Positions 48,701 to 59,021 of a stretch of 64,000 nucleotides of DNA are shown here, in pieces (position 1 is the first letter of the stretch; the number at the start of each line of letters is the position of its first letter). The notes under the pieces were generated by a model. The model did no database searches. It saw only the letters and a list, made by a program, of their open reading frames with translations, and was not told where the DNA came from. The translations under genes were made by a program, and so were the position numbers. The stretch covers positions 9,907,296-9,971,295 of the forward strand of contig NC_064035.1 in the NCBI RefSeq assembly GCF_932526225.1, given 5' to 3'. Origin of the DNA: Nematostella vectensis. Lineage: Eukaryota; Cnidaria; Anthozoa; Actiniaria; Edwardsiidae.

Positions 48701-49229
48701 TCTGATTTCACAAGTTGAATCATCTCTACGAAGAAACTTGATCAAATCCTTGAGGCTCTCTGGAAATATAAAAATGCAGTTCATTTTTGTCAGTAAAACT
48801 GAGAGAAAAGTAATGTCAGCTAATAAGGATATCACGTGTCATAGTATGACAACCAAATGAATATTTGCACACTCTGCCTTTAAGTCTCTGATAGTACTGG
48901 TATGTTTTCCACCAAGAAGATGCAAACTAGGCAAAAGCTCACTTCTTTATACATCTAGAGGTTTTAAAATATGACTGAAATTTTAAAGTAGATATAAAGT
49001 GGTGTGTTCACTTTCTCCAGAAAGCCATGCCTTCCTGCCCACACTTATGGATTGTATAATAATAAGCAGAGGTAGAGAACAAATATTGCCACATGCAGGG
49101 AGGTAAAGGACACTTACCAAGGCAATCAGGACTCTTATAGTACTCAGTACCCTCGGCACACCCTAGGCCCGCTAGGGTGCACACAATCTCTGTATTAAGG
49201 TATTGGTTCATGTCATGAAGGCCCTCCAT
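29725..49229 (-). CDS. TIMELESS: TIMELESS, replication-fork protection complex subunit
   Basis: TIMELESS pairs with TIPIN to stabilise replication forks and checkpoint signalling. Forty exons join with every phase matching (4122 bp, 1373 aa): 49118-49229, 48668-48759, 48480-48544, 47945-48065, 47005-47067, 46608-46709, 46282-46322, 45538-45598, 45403-45456, 45040-45104, 44856-44924, 44157-44245, 42906-43014, 42663-42732, 42445-42557, 41921-42025, 41333-41436, 40987-41065, 40828-40918, 40356-40407, 39824-39974, 39236-39316, 38500-38600, 38331-38387, 38195-38261, 37744-37945, 37204-37349, 36938-37032, 36698-36753, 36577-36632, 36271-36356, 35944-35999, 35588-35692, 35408-35441, 35031-35162, 34255-34323, 32927-33045, 32349-32448, 30937-31159, 29725-30253. 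Hallmarks: [81 protein letters not shown] and the PARP1-binding region [17 protein letters not shown]. Exons 28-30 and 31-33 encode two copies of a W-x-EEEE helical module, also present in vertebrates. The acidic tail is lengthened by an internal duplication. Introns 27 and 34 use GC donors. The exon-39 donor has an alternative at 30922. Confidence 0.95.
31517..32348. repeat. 40/41-bp minisatellite copied from the TIMELESS exon-38 donor junction, about 20 copies
   Basis: Read on the minus strand, exon 38 ends CACAGAATGCGCAACATCCG/GTAAGTACAG. Each repeat unit reads CACAGAAGGCACAACATCCG/GTGAGTACAG followed by GGTTCTCCAC or GGCTTCTTCAC. The array starts at the real donor and continues for over 800 bp. 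Every unit keeps a consensus GTGAGT donor and a pyrimidine-rich CACCACAG acceptor-like end. Long plus-strand open frames over this array (for example 31830-32468) are artefacts. Confidence 0.95.
33688..33795. repeat. AAC/AAT trinucleotide microsatellite
   Basis: About 108 bp of uninterrupted AAT then AAC then AAT triplets, in the TIMELESS intron between exons 36 and 37. Confidence 0.95.
33900..34250. repeat. 26-bp minisatellite and flanking degenerate copies of a TIMELESS donor region
   Basis: From 33961 to about 34160 the unit ATCTAAGTAGTGAGATAAAA plus ACCTTT repeats seven or eight times. On both sides longer degenerate units read, on the minus strand, CAGATGGAG or TAGATAAAG followed by GTTAGCAC..., like the end of exon 36 (GAGGATGGAG/GTATGTACC) and of exon 31 (TCAGATGGAG/GTGTGTACC). 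Confidence 0.8.
36085..36270. repeat. Degenerate 50-bp copies of the TIMELESS exon-31 donor junction
   Basis: Following exon 31 in the direction of transcription are four decayed copies of its end and donor: GTTAAGATGAAG/GCTTGTACC, TCAGATGGGG/CTTGGCACAG, TTAGATGAAG/GCTCGCACT and TCAGATATAG/GTTTGCAT. Each is followed by a TTATTATAATG-like word as in the true intron start. Confidence 0.65.
38601..38995. repeat. 103-bp tandem repeat copied from the TIMELESS exon-23 acceptor junction, four copies
   Basis: Read on the minus strand each unit contains TCATGGCTTGTAG/AGAGGTTTGGCCGAA or a near copy (TCATGGCTTCTAG/ATAGGTTTGG). That is the acceptor plus first 15 nt of exon 23 (38500-38600). Copies of the exon start lie at about 38693, 38797 and 38900, upstream of the real one in transcript direction. 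Confidence 0.9.
44270..44470. repeat. Three imperfect tandem copies, about 60 bp
   Basis: Units share TGTAGCCTGATGGTAGCATG, TTGGAAGGGTTGGGAGAACA and ATGGCTGTA. The array lies in the TIMELESS intron between exons 11 and 12, close to exon 12. I could not tie the unit to an exon junction. Confidence 0.7.
45605..46215. repeat. 28-32 bp minisatellite in TIMELESS intron 7, about 20 copies
   Basis: The unit is ACCATCTACCCATCTGACAT plus TACTGATG, with a shorter variant lacking GAC. It fills the space between exon 7 (46282-46322) and exon 8 (45538-45598). Exon 8 contains GATCATCAACTCCATTCTGATGA on this strand, which is loosely similar, so derivation from exon 8 is possible but not shown. Confidence 0.9.
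47403..47540. repeat. 68-bp direct tandem duplication
   Basis: TAGCTTACTGAGGGCCCAGT begins at 47403 and again at 47471, with the following sequence identical for the whole unit. The near identity implies a recent event. It lies in the TIMELESS intron between exons 4 and 5. Confidence 0.9.
48265..48479. repeat. Tandem copies of the TIMELESS exon-3 donor junction, about 29 bp
   Basis: Read on the minus strand, exon 3 ends GATATGGTTATAAG/GTTAGTATTG. Immediately downstream lie units reading TATATGGTTATTATAAGG followed by TTAGTATTGT or ATAGTATTGT. Two copies adjoin the donor and further degenerate ones follow near 48265-48310 after an unrelated 100-bp interruption. Confidence 0.8.
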
Positions 49230-49370
49230 CTAGGATTAAAATGCAAAGATGCAATAAACATAAAATTCTAGGAGGGGATATCTAGCGTTGTCAAGTTGAA
49301 TGGTGCATTATCCAATTTTGATATACTTAAAACGGCAGTTCAGTGCTAGAAAATGGCTATTCTAGAAAAA

Positions 49371-49508
49371 TCAGGGGCGTAGCCAGGGGGGTGGCCCTCC
49401 TTCTAGCAGCCAAATATACAGTAAATGTATGAGAAATTATCTAAAATACAGGAGAAAATGCATTGAAAGGGGCTCCCTCCTGTTAAAAAATCCTGGCTAC
49501 GCCGCTGA
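49371..49508. mobile_element. 138-bp MITE with GGGGCGTAGCCAGG ends
   Basis: TCAGGGGCGTAGCCAGGGGG at the left is mirrored by CCTGGCTACGCCGCTGA at the right. The interior has matching GGCCCTCC / GGAGGGAGCC stretches. No coding capacity. It lies just upstream of the TIMELESS start codon. Confidence 0.65.
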
Positions 49509-49989
49509 TAATACCTTACTTTTACATTTATATGAAGCTAAATCATACCGCATTGACACCAGCACTTAAACCAGTTTAAAGGTGGTTTAATTAAACTGGT
49601 ATACCTCCCGAGAGTGGACAGAACCAAGAACGAAACTGAATAGTCTGTGCTGTACATGTTAATAAGTGATCATTTAGCTGGTAAGAATTCAACACAATGA
49701 GTTACTTTGCAAGTTATCAGGCAAAGAAAAACCTTGTTTGACTTAACATGGTTTTGATGTGAATACAGCATTTAGTCACTTTGTGGGGCAACGATAATAA
49801 CACCAAAATCAGAACCACGAACGGAAATATAAAATGCCTACCAACTTAAATCCATCAGATCAATCCTACCTTAGATCGTGGGATCAAATAGTTACATGAA
49901 AATCCTTCAGCATTTGGACGATTCCCTGTGTCTTTTGAATAATAGAAGGAGTTAAATTTGTGTTGATTCTGAATGCACGACAGATATCG

Positions 49990-50012
49990 TTCTTCGCGAA
50001 AAGCGCGCCAAA
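49990..50012 (-). promoter_or_regulatory. E2F-type site upstream of TIMELESS
   Basis: Read towards TIMELESS the sequence contains TTTGGCGCGC (50003-50012 inverse), matching the E2F consensus TTTSGCGC, followed closely by the palindrome TTCGCGAA at 49992-49999. It lies about 0.77 kb upstream of the TIMELESS ATG. TIMELESS acts in S phase, so E2F control is plausible; that is inference from motif and position. Confidence 0.45.
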
Positions 50013-50289
50013 CTTGAAACCATGCGCGCGCAGTGCTTACCAGGCCCCATCATTGTTAGAGCCACAGGGCACCCGCCAGTTCGAAGAGGAGGCAGCCAAT
50101 TTTCGTTCCCAGAGAGACTGGAGCATTTATATACAGACCATTCTATTCGGAACAATCGAGATAGAGGAAGTCTCAAACACGCTATTTCAACCGCTGTTGT
50201 TTTATTTTTACGATATATATATATATTTTTTATTTTAACAGGGGCTCATAAGTAGGGGCAATCAACTTCCCCATATTCTGGTACTAGGA

Positions 50290-50503
50290 TGATTTAGATC
50301 CACGACGCCGGCAAGAAGACGCCGCCTCGCGCACGTTTGATTGCGCGCGCACGCTTTTCTTGCAGGCGTCGCGTCCTGTTCAGGACGGCATTTCATGCTT
50401 TTTCACGTCCTCTTCAGGACGGAACGCCGCCAAAAATTAGCGTGCGCGCGCAATCGAACGTGCGCGAGGCGGCGCCTCTTGCCGGCGTCGTGGATCTAAA
50501 TCA
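50290..50503. mobile_element. 214-bp foldback/MITE with 65-bp GC-rich arms
   Basis: The ends are TGATTTAGATCCACGACGCC and its inverse, and the arms stay paired through CGCCTCGCGCACGTTTGATTG and GCGCGCGCACGCT with few mismatches. The loop holds two copies of CGTCCT-TTCAGGACGG, themselves palindromic. At well over 60% GC it stands out sharply from its surroundings. It lies between TIMELESS and the TMEM106 gene. Confidence 0.8.
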
Positions 50504-50929
50504 CCCCGGATGAGCCAACCAGATTCAACCTTTGTGTTGACGTTTTGGCTGAGCTCAACTGCACGCGGAGTCTCAGACAAAAAGCTATGTTCTCTCTTCG
50601 GTACTTTGACTTTTTGTTGCTCTCTTCTTTGATGAATCCAATCCAACCTATGACTTTCAATTCTAGCTTGCAATTCTTTTGGTAAACAAACAAAACCGAC
50701 GGATGATAGATAAAAATATATTCTTCCTAACTGTAATTTGCGCATGCAGCCTCACTTCACTCGCGCGCGCGACCAACGTCAAAGTAGTTGATTGGCCCGT
50801 TCGTGCGCGCGCGTCTAAAAATAGCCTGACCTCGAAAACGCCGTGACACTTATTTAATACAGATGATTGCCTCTACTTATGAGCCCCTGATTTTAATATA
50901 CTTTTTCATCATCACAAATTAAAAGCTGT

Positions 50930-51240
50930 ACAGGGACGTAAGGGGTGGGGCACATGCCCCTGCCCCCAATATTTAAAGATAAAAGGAAATTACCAGTAAA
51001 ACCATGACTATGTCCCGCAATATTTTCTTAATGTGTCTGTATTGTGCCCACCCCCCACCCCCAAGGCCTGCAATGGCCATGTTGTAACAGACCTACAAAT
51101 ATTTTTGGGCACCATACAGAAATATTAAGAAAATATTGGGGTGCCAGATATGGCCCTGTACATTTCCTTATCTTTTTTTTAAATTTGAAAGGGGGAGGCA
51201 CCTGCATGTCCCCAGTGCCCCACCCTTGCCCCCTAGATTT
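50930..51240. mobile_element. Imperfect inverted-repeat element
   Basis: Sequence around GGGGTGGGGCACATGCCCCT and TTTAAAGATAAAAGGAAAT at the left is mirrored at the right by TTTCCTTATCTTTT and CATGTCCCCAGTGCCCCACC. The arms are about 70 bp and clearly diverged. No coding capacity was seen. Confidence 0.6.
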
Positions 51241-51873
51241 AGGTTATTGTTAGTTGATTGTTGATCAAAATCCACCGATAAAGACAATATCATTGACCCA
51301 ATGTATATTGTTATAGGAACAAAAATTCACATAATGGAACTTGTGAATGAAAATCATCATTTATTTATATATACATTTCCAACTAAATTTTGATTTCTAT
51401 AAATAAACATTTTGATGACTACTGTACATTTATGTACTGAATAATGATTTTACCATTTATTTTGAAATAAAGATCATAAAAGGCAATTATAACAATTTTG
51501 TGTCTTTAATAACCTGTTTCTAAGATAGTAAATTTCGTTATTTTCCTGCTATAAATACCATGGCAGGAATTTTAGGAGACCATACTACATACCTGTCAAC
51601 CTCCGAAAATCTCAAGGCTTGAGGATATTTTTTGGGGAGGGGTGGGGTATCTTCATTTTTTGGGGGGAGGGGTGGGTTTAACCTTGCAGGCGTTTGCCGT
51701 ATAGAAAGCTCTCGCAAAAAAATCCACTTGTAGATCTCACGAGTTTGTTAGATAAATTGCGCTACGCAAGGGAATTATTGTTTCAAATATTTTAATAGAA
51801 AATAAGCAAAATGACGATTTTCTACTGAATAATTTTTCGAAAGCGAAACCACTTAATGTGGGCGAGTTGACAG

Positions 51874-54800
51874 CTATACGCAGTTATCCCACCATTTGTC
51901 GCCACTTTGTACACAATCCACAAAGTTGTACTCTCTATTCGACAGGCTTTGGGAAAGTGTAAGTCCTGAAGCTGTAGCTGTTGAGCTGAAATAGAGGAAA
52001 ATTGTAACATTATAGGTGTGTTCCCAGGATTGGCCGAGGAGGGGGGAGTGCGCAGTCTTAGCTATCAGATGGGAAAAGCACAGCATTTGAAGATTCCTTA
52101 ATAAGAAATGACCCATTTTTTGGCAACCAAGGGGGGTGCACATGAACCTTGAGCACCCCCCTGTGTACGCGCCTGGGCTACACTACTATAAAAAAACTCC
52201 TCTCTGCTTTAAGTCGCAAGCACACTTCAAAGAGTAATAATGATTCTATTTCTTTGTATAAATGGAAGGACAATGCTGTATATTCCAGACAAGTGGGCTA
52301 CTTTTTCCTTCACAGCTGCTAATGCTTGGTCACACATTAGAGAACTTAAAATGTGACAAAGCCATGATTTTCAAAACAGCCATTATATGAATTATAGTGC
52401 CAATCCCCACATCCTTGATAGACCAAGAAACTTGGAGTGCAATACATAGTAACCAGTTGAACCATGAACATAAAAATATATGTGTGGAATGTTTATTGTC
52501 TTCTGACAAATTAAACAAACATTCATTACATATCTCTGGTGTAAAACATCACATAATGTGGAAATGGACAAACTTTCGTGTGAGACTTTTGTATTCTTAA
52601 ATTGATTCCACTGGTTTCTATTGTCTGCCTCATTGCCATTGTTGTGCCTCTAATGCTATATGAAGACGCTGGGGGGACTGATGAAAACTAAGGTATAGCA
52701 CTTTGGGTGTGGTCAACAGAAATTCTTACCCCCAAGAGATAGCAAATTGGGTGTGATCGAAGGCATTTTTCCAGAGCAGAATTGAAAAAAAAAAAAAAAC
52801 GTTAAACACCCCCTCAGGAATAGCAGTTGGTTGAATTTTATACCCTAAGAGATAACAGAATCAGGAAAAATCTTTCAACAGCCCCTAAGGGATAGCAGAT
52901 GGTTGAAATTTTATACCCTAAAAGACAGGACGATCACCCCTTCTAATTTTTCTGGAGCGTCCCCCCCCCCCCAAGGAATGAAGACTAAACAGTGCATGTC
53001 AGAAATAAACTCACAGCCTTAGTAAGATACTCACTCGATGACAAGAAGCATATTGTAGGAGAAGAAAGAGCAACATACTTTTCTGAAAATGAGAAAATAT
53101 CACAGATATCAGCTATTTAAGAAGAAGTCCAAAATGGCAAAATACTAATTCATGCCATTTGGCCAAGTTCTCTAACAATAACAAACCTGACTTTGCTGCC
53201 TTCAACTCCTTCATAAAAAGTTGTAACATTACGGAGTACCTACAAAAACATAAATCAATCAAGGTCTATGCGACAGACTTTTGCTAGCAAGTTTCAATTA
53301 TCTAAATGAGTTAAAAACAATGTTTATACTGTTAAATCTTTTATTTAACACAATCTAGCCAAAATTATGAAATGCTGAAGCTACAAAATTGACCATCAAA
53401 TAGGTTACTGAAAAATAACTAGATCGAAGGTACTTTTCCATTTCCTGGTGTTTAATAGGTTTAAACACTTTCTGATGCTTACTTTCAAGATGAAAATCTT
53501 ATAGGTCATTCCAGCTTAAATGCACACATGCACAGCATGTCAGGTATATTTGTTGAACAAACTATACAAATGTGCACATTCTTCCGGCCTCAGCTTTTTC
53601 AAAAAACCAGCAAATGCACTTATAGCTGTAATCTCCTATTGTGCTTACAGCCAAACAAGCTCAAACGTACCGGAGCACATAATTGATTTTGTTACTTGAA
53701 AATTTAATCCAACAATCTCTCCAGAATGTGTTCATTCAAAAACAGCAGTTTAATCTTGAATTGATTATTAAAACCAACCTTAGATTTCTGATTGGATTAG
53801 AAGTACAATTGTAGCTCCTTTATAGAAATTGTCCACAAGGAGTATATTTGTTCGTACTTTTTCAAATGGTGGAAAGATATAAACAAGGTTTGGTAAACGA
53901 ACCAAGAAAACTATCTTTTTCATTTGGGCGAGAGATTCTTGATTTTATTTAATCACAGATTTTCTAAGAAATATATATATCACATAATGACATCCAATCA
54001 GAAAATGGAGTTCGGGAATAAACAATTATTAGAATAATAAATAATAATATAATTTTAATGTAAAACAACATAATCATTGAACATTTGAATATTGAATGTT
54101 CAACTTAAAGAGAGTCAACATTTTTGTAAGGAAAGGGGATTCCTATTAAGCTTGAAATCACTTTCTCGTGCTGGTAGCCTTACCTTTTTGGATGACCGCT
54201 GGGGTATGACAACTGACTGATTACCAAATGACACATCTGCCACCACATAGTGCTCATCCCATGTCACTTGTTGATTTAAGGCTGACAGGCTAACTTCAAA
54301 GAAGTTCGGGTTTTTCACTTCCAATGTATTCTAAAAACAATACAAATATTAAGAGCCTTTGTCATTAAATGATCCAATCACCATGTCACCTTTCACTTTC
54401 ACTAAATCTGACAGGCTTGTTGAGAAAGTGAATTTTAACCCTAAGGGATGGCAAAATGGGTGTGGTTTCTGGATTTTTTAACACTAAGGGATAGCAAATA
54501 AACAAAATAATTATCTGAGTTTCTGAGTTTTATTAACAGGTTGACTGAAATTTGATTTTAAAAACAGAAAGTCTTACAAACTGTTACAAGAAGTGTGATT
54601 TGTATTTTTTGGGGGTTGGGTCTACAACAGATAACAGATTTCCAGAAGACCCAAAGAGATAGCACTTGGGGGGAATTTTATACCCTAAGGGATACGGTGA
54701 GCATATGTACAATTTTTTTCAGGAAGAGTCCTCCAGGGAGCAGTTCCCTTGGCATTTTAGAGATTGGCTTCTCAATCCATTTAAACATGCTTGGGGGGAC

Positions 54801-56593
54801 TAGATTCCAACATACCTGAATGACTATAAATGGGGTTGTAGCATTGCTCTGCTTGATGGTGATATTGACAGGAATAGTGCCCAAAAGTGTAAAGGTCACA
54901 TCCCTTGGGAAAAGCAGCGCAATTGTGACGGATGCAAGAGTCAAGCATAGCAGGATGGCTATCATCAGATATAAAACACTGAAAGCAAAGAAATAACAGA
55001 TATGGCCTTAAACACAAACACGCACTAGCCTTAAGAGAGCTTTTATTCGTCATTTGACTTTGCAAGAAAGCTATAATTCAAAAAAGCTATAGTTCAAAAA
55101 TGGCTGAAAACACACCACTGAAGTAAACAGTCTATTTATTAGCCTTTTGTTATAAAAACGGAAAAACAAGGGAGGATAAGATAGGTTTTGGAGTGATGAA
55201 TTTTGCAAAGTTGTTGTTTGTCAGCATGTGCACCTGAATGACACCATTTTCAAATGAGCATGCACTCTATGTTTTTGTAATTTGCTTTTCAATTCAAATG
55301 AGCATGCACTGTGTTTGATTTCTCAATTACTATTTTTGTCCCTGATGTTTTAAAAAATGGACTCCAAACACTTTCCCAAATATGCCTAATAGTTATTTAA
55401 CATTATTTATTACTTTAAAGTTATCATAATTAATCGTACAGCTGTACTTTTTGTTATATTTTCCCCAGCAGTTACAGAGGTCTACACTCAATGAATTCTA
55501 GTTGTGACTGACTGATGACTTTGCGCAAATGTGCGAAAAATGGGGCGCAGCTATCCCATTTAAAGCATGTATTGGTGTTTAAGTAAAATATGTATTACTA
55601 CTCTTTTATCAACATAAAAGAAACATATAAACTCAATATTCAGGAAAGTTTTACCAACAATCACTGCAGTTATTCACATTGTTACTTGCCTGTGGGGGCT
55701 ACAACATTAGGTGCACATCTGGTCTGTTCATAGGATCTTTAATTTCATGTGTACTTCAATAAAGGTTTTAAAAAGCTCTATGATCCTGATGACCAAGAGA
55801 GCTATAAGGGTTCAAGTGGGATCCAGGTTAACCTGTCAATTCCTTGTTGTACTTCTTTTTTCCATCACGAATATATCATAACGATAACAATAATTTATTC
55901 ATGATTTATATAAAATTATGACCAGATAACTCAACCTGATTTTTGGCACCCTGCATAGTTTGAGTTAGCAGGTTCTACTGTATACTTAGTCTACTTCACA
56001 GTCGTTCTGACCTCTGCTATGGAATCTGCTTCCCAAGCAGAACATTTTTCTCAAGAATTTTTTTGCACTTACGTTCTCCTTGGCTTAAGGCGTCGGTCTC
56101 TTACTGGGATCAATGCAACTAAGTCATTTTCTTGTTCTGTTGAAACAGGAAGTAAGCTTATAAATTGTTTATTTATAACAAAATATGCAGATTGTTTACA
56201 TTTTGGATTAATCGTATTAACATAAAAATAGACCTTTTAAAAATATACAACCATGGTTTTTTAAGAGAAAAAACATTTTTTTTATTGAAAGTCCTTGCCA
56301 ACTATAATAAAGAAGCAATTAATGCAAATGTTGACATGATTGTCTCTCCCAAAAAAATATGAACAAAAATAAGAGCGACTAAAACCATTTAACAGAACAA
56401 TAAAATTCTAAATAGTTGCTAAATTACCTGAAGTTAATCTACCCGACCCTCCACAAGTTGGACATTTCTTTGTCCTGATGAGATGACTTTCCTCAGTATC
56501 TTCATATGGAAAAGACATGTAGCTAGAGTTAACAACACCATTTGGACTGGTTTGGTATCTGTCAGAGGGGAATTCTTCTCCAGAAGTGAACAT
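51874..56593 (-). CDS. TMEM106-family lysosomal membrane protein
   Basis: TMEM106 proteins are type II glycoproteins of late endosomes and lysosomes. Seven coding exons join in frame (753 bp, 250 aa): 56428-56593, 56073-56136, 54816-54978, 54184-54330, 53187-53239, 53035-53082, 51874-51985. The cytosolic part carries CPTCGGSGR (residues 44-52) and NDLVALIPVRDRRLKPRRT, both family signatures. The membrane segment is about 78-100 (LMIAILLCLTLASVTIALLF) followed by FPRDV. The lumenal part has NIT and NAT glycosylation sequons, and the end SNREYNFVDC matches the conserved C-terminal Tyr-x-x-VDC. The coding exon is preceded by an acceptor (GACTTGCAG) at about 56614, so a 5' non-coding exon is expected. 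Which of the A/B/C paralogues it equals cannot be said; it is probably the pre-duplication gene. Confidence 0.9.
52690..52940. repeat. Dispersed CCCTAAGGGATAGCA repeat in TMEM106 introns
   Basis: The phrase CCTAAGGGATAGCAGATGG or AAGAGATAGCAAATTGGGTG recurs three to four times here and again near 54435-54500 and 54655-54700, usually beside GAATTTTATACCCTAA. The copies are degenerate and not evenly spaced. Confidence 0.55.
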
Positions 56594-59021
56594 TTTAAAT
56601 TGAAGATCACTGCAAGTCATGCCATGATCAATGAACGCATTCGACCTTGAATGTAGCAATAACAAATCCCCTCTGTCTTATCAGGTTATCATCGAGTTTG
56701 AGGTCTATTGCACAACATATGAGCCTGCCATACTCATGCACAGCGGGTGACTCAGCAGGTAGGTTCTTCATGTTATATAACCCACCCAAGGGTCCACTAT
56801 CTGTTCACTGTGGTGTCCGTTTGATGATGGCTGGGCGGTTCGGTAACGATAATCCATTTGGATAATATCGAGCAAGCCAAAGTCTCAAAAAAAAAAAATA
56901 TATATATATATATTGAGCAAACGACCCACAAAAATATGGAGCAAAAAATTATATGTCGGTGTGAGGTGATTAATGTGGAAGTCCAGAAAACTAGTTGCCC
57001 GGATGTTGATTTGCGAGAGCTGGACTAAGCAGGATCGGGGTGTCTACAAAACGAAGACCTAAAACCTAATACCTAAAACCTGTGACCCAATAAGCTATGA
57101 CCCCCCCCCCCCCTAAAAAAAATTTCAGTTATTATTTAGTCTACCTTGTTTCCCAAATGGCTACACAGCGCGAAAGTTTCATATGGAATCAGTGATCCTA
57201 ATGAGGTAATTCAGCGAATTTTGTTGTGCTTTTCATGGAGGAAATATTCTCATGTGCGCGCCAATGAACTATTTTTAACTGTCGTTTATTTGTCCCATTA
57301 AAAATTGCAATTGCACACATTTTTCAGACACGCTCCTTTGCCCGAAAAATTATCCCAAAAACTCTCCCGGTAACCTAACAGACCCGGCAATTACCAGTAA
57401 TTTAAAAAATGCCCCCAGAAAAGTTTTCGAACTCCCTGGCGAGGAAGAGTGTTTATCAAAACAAAGCTTTTATGTAGCGTGCCGATACGGGTTGCCGACA
57501 AGTAAATTATAATTTCCAAAGTTTATCATTAGATTGGCTAAATAGTTATTGAAATCCTAGTTTCGTCGATGTCTGTAGACAACTTGCATCCCAAAAATTG
57601 CTGTGGCATCGACATTTTTCGAAAGAAAGACAAAGAACAAGTAAATAAAGTCTCATTTTGTAGAAAAACTTCTAATAATTTCGCAAAGCTGTTTATATTT
57701 TTAGGCGCACTGTGACAGCTTAATGTAAAAAAATTTGACAGAGATGAAACCTGATTGGTTGGAAGGAAATCTGATAAAATGATGTAAGTCTTGATTGGCC
57801 CACTTTTTACCGGGCAGTGGAATGGTTTTCTCTGTGATGAAAACTTGCTACAACTCGACACAACTAGAACATGGAGCGATTTCCCGAAAGTTAGCGGGCA
57901 ATTAAGATTTTGGAAGAAACACCCGAAAATGTTTACCGGGTGACATTCCGGTTTCTGAGTTTATCGGCGTTTTAGGAAACGACCACCTGGAAACACAAAA
58001 ATTTGAATAAGCTTATTATCTCATAAGAATCACTGATTCCACATGAAACTTCCACGCTGTGTAGCCATTTTGGGAAACAAGTAAGGCTTAATAATAACGC
58101 AAAATTTTGGGGGTCGTAGCTTTTGTGGTCACAGGATCGATGTTCTGAGCTAAAATCTAAAAAAAACCCTAAAGCTATCCCCATCTAAATTAACGCTTAC
58201 CCTTGCTAACGCTAACCCTATGGAAAAGACCTACTCTGCAACAAGTTCAGATAAAGTAGGTTTAGAATAGTTTCCAGAGGTGTTACGGGGGGACAACCTT
58301 TTCGCAAACGCATTATATTTGAAACAAAATTCCTAATCCATTTTCTGCTTCATAATAGTACTAAGACACATTTAATATAAAAAAAGAACATGGGTCTTAA
58401 ACATTCATCATGAAAATAAAATAAGAGTGCAGTGTTAATCACTCGGTCAGGAAATAAAGGCAAATTGTTATTTTTTGTCACGTCCTATCTTGAAACTTAA
58501 CTCTTAGAGTGGTTCAAGTGTGATAGGCGGAATGTAATAGTCAGTAAAACACAAAAGAGAACAATGGAATAAGATCGTAGTGAAGCGTAAATACGCTAAA
58601 TAGTAGTTCACGGGTTAATGAAAACTCCATTATATATAATGTGAACACGGTTACTTTTAGAAAGTAGGGTCATCTAATATATAGGGAGTGGGAGTAGCCA
58701 TGGAAAAGTACTTTTGATTGCTTTAGGGAGTAGGGTCGGTATATAGGGAGTGGGGGGAGCCATGTAAAGTACTTTTGAATGCTCTAAACAGACGGATGTT
58801 TTAATTCCAACAAATGCGTACAACCGTAAGGTAATACAGCAAACTCCTTTTCAATTTTTATCACAAACTGTGATTAAATTACATATTTGAGCCGTCTTCT
58901 AAAGAACAAAGAAGCACGGATATTCTCCCTACACTAAAGATAAGATACACGCCCACTGATCAAAGAGCATCGTACCACTATTTAACACTTTGTACAACGA
59001 TTATATTTTCTATCATGTCTC
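56594..59021. other. Intergenic region between TMEM106 and the right-hand gene
   Basis: Contains the likely 5' UTR and promoter of the TMEM106 gene near 56600-56900, an AT dinucleotide run at 56898-56912, the large inverted-repeat element described separately, and a direct duplication at 58660-58780 of a block including ATATAGGGAGTGGG and AAGTACTTTTGA. No coding exon was recognised. Confidence 0.5.
57050..58165. mobile_element. 1.1-kb inverted-repeat (foldback) element
   Basis: Around 57150-57215 the sequence TTGTTTCCCAAATGGCTACA, then AAGTTTCATATGGAATCAGTG, is mirrored at 58020-58090. Arm similarity extends outwards through AAAACCTGTGACC and AGCTATGACCCCC to about 57050 and 58165. Inwards it extends through the GTTGTGCTTTTCATGG and CCCGAAAAATT regions. 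The middle has no transposase. It is a non-autonomous DNA element. Confidence 0.75.

Noticed and set aside
50437-50745. Minus-strand frame beginning MRKLQLGRIYFYL as a gene start
   Set aside because: Half of it runs through the foldback element and no downstream exon with matching phase or known family was found.
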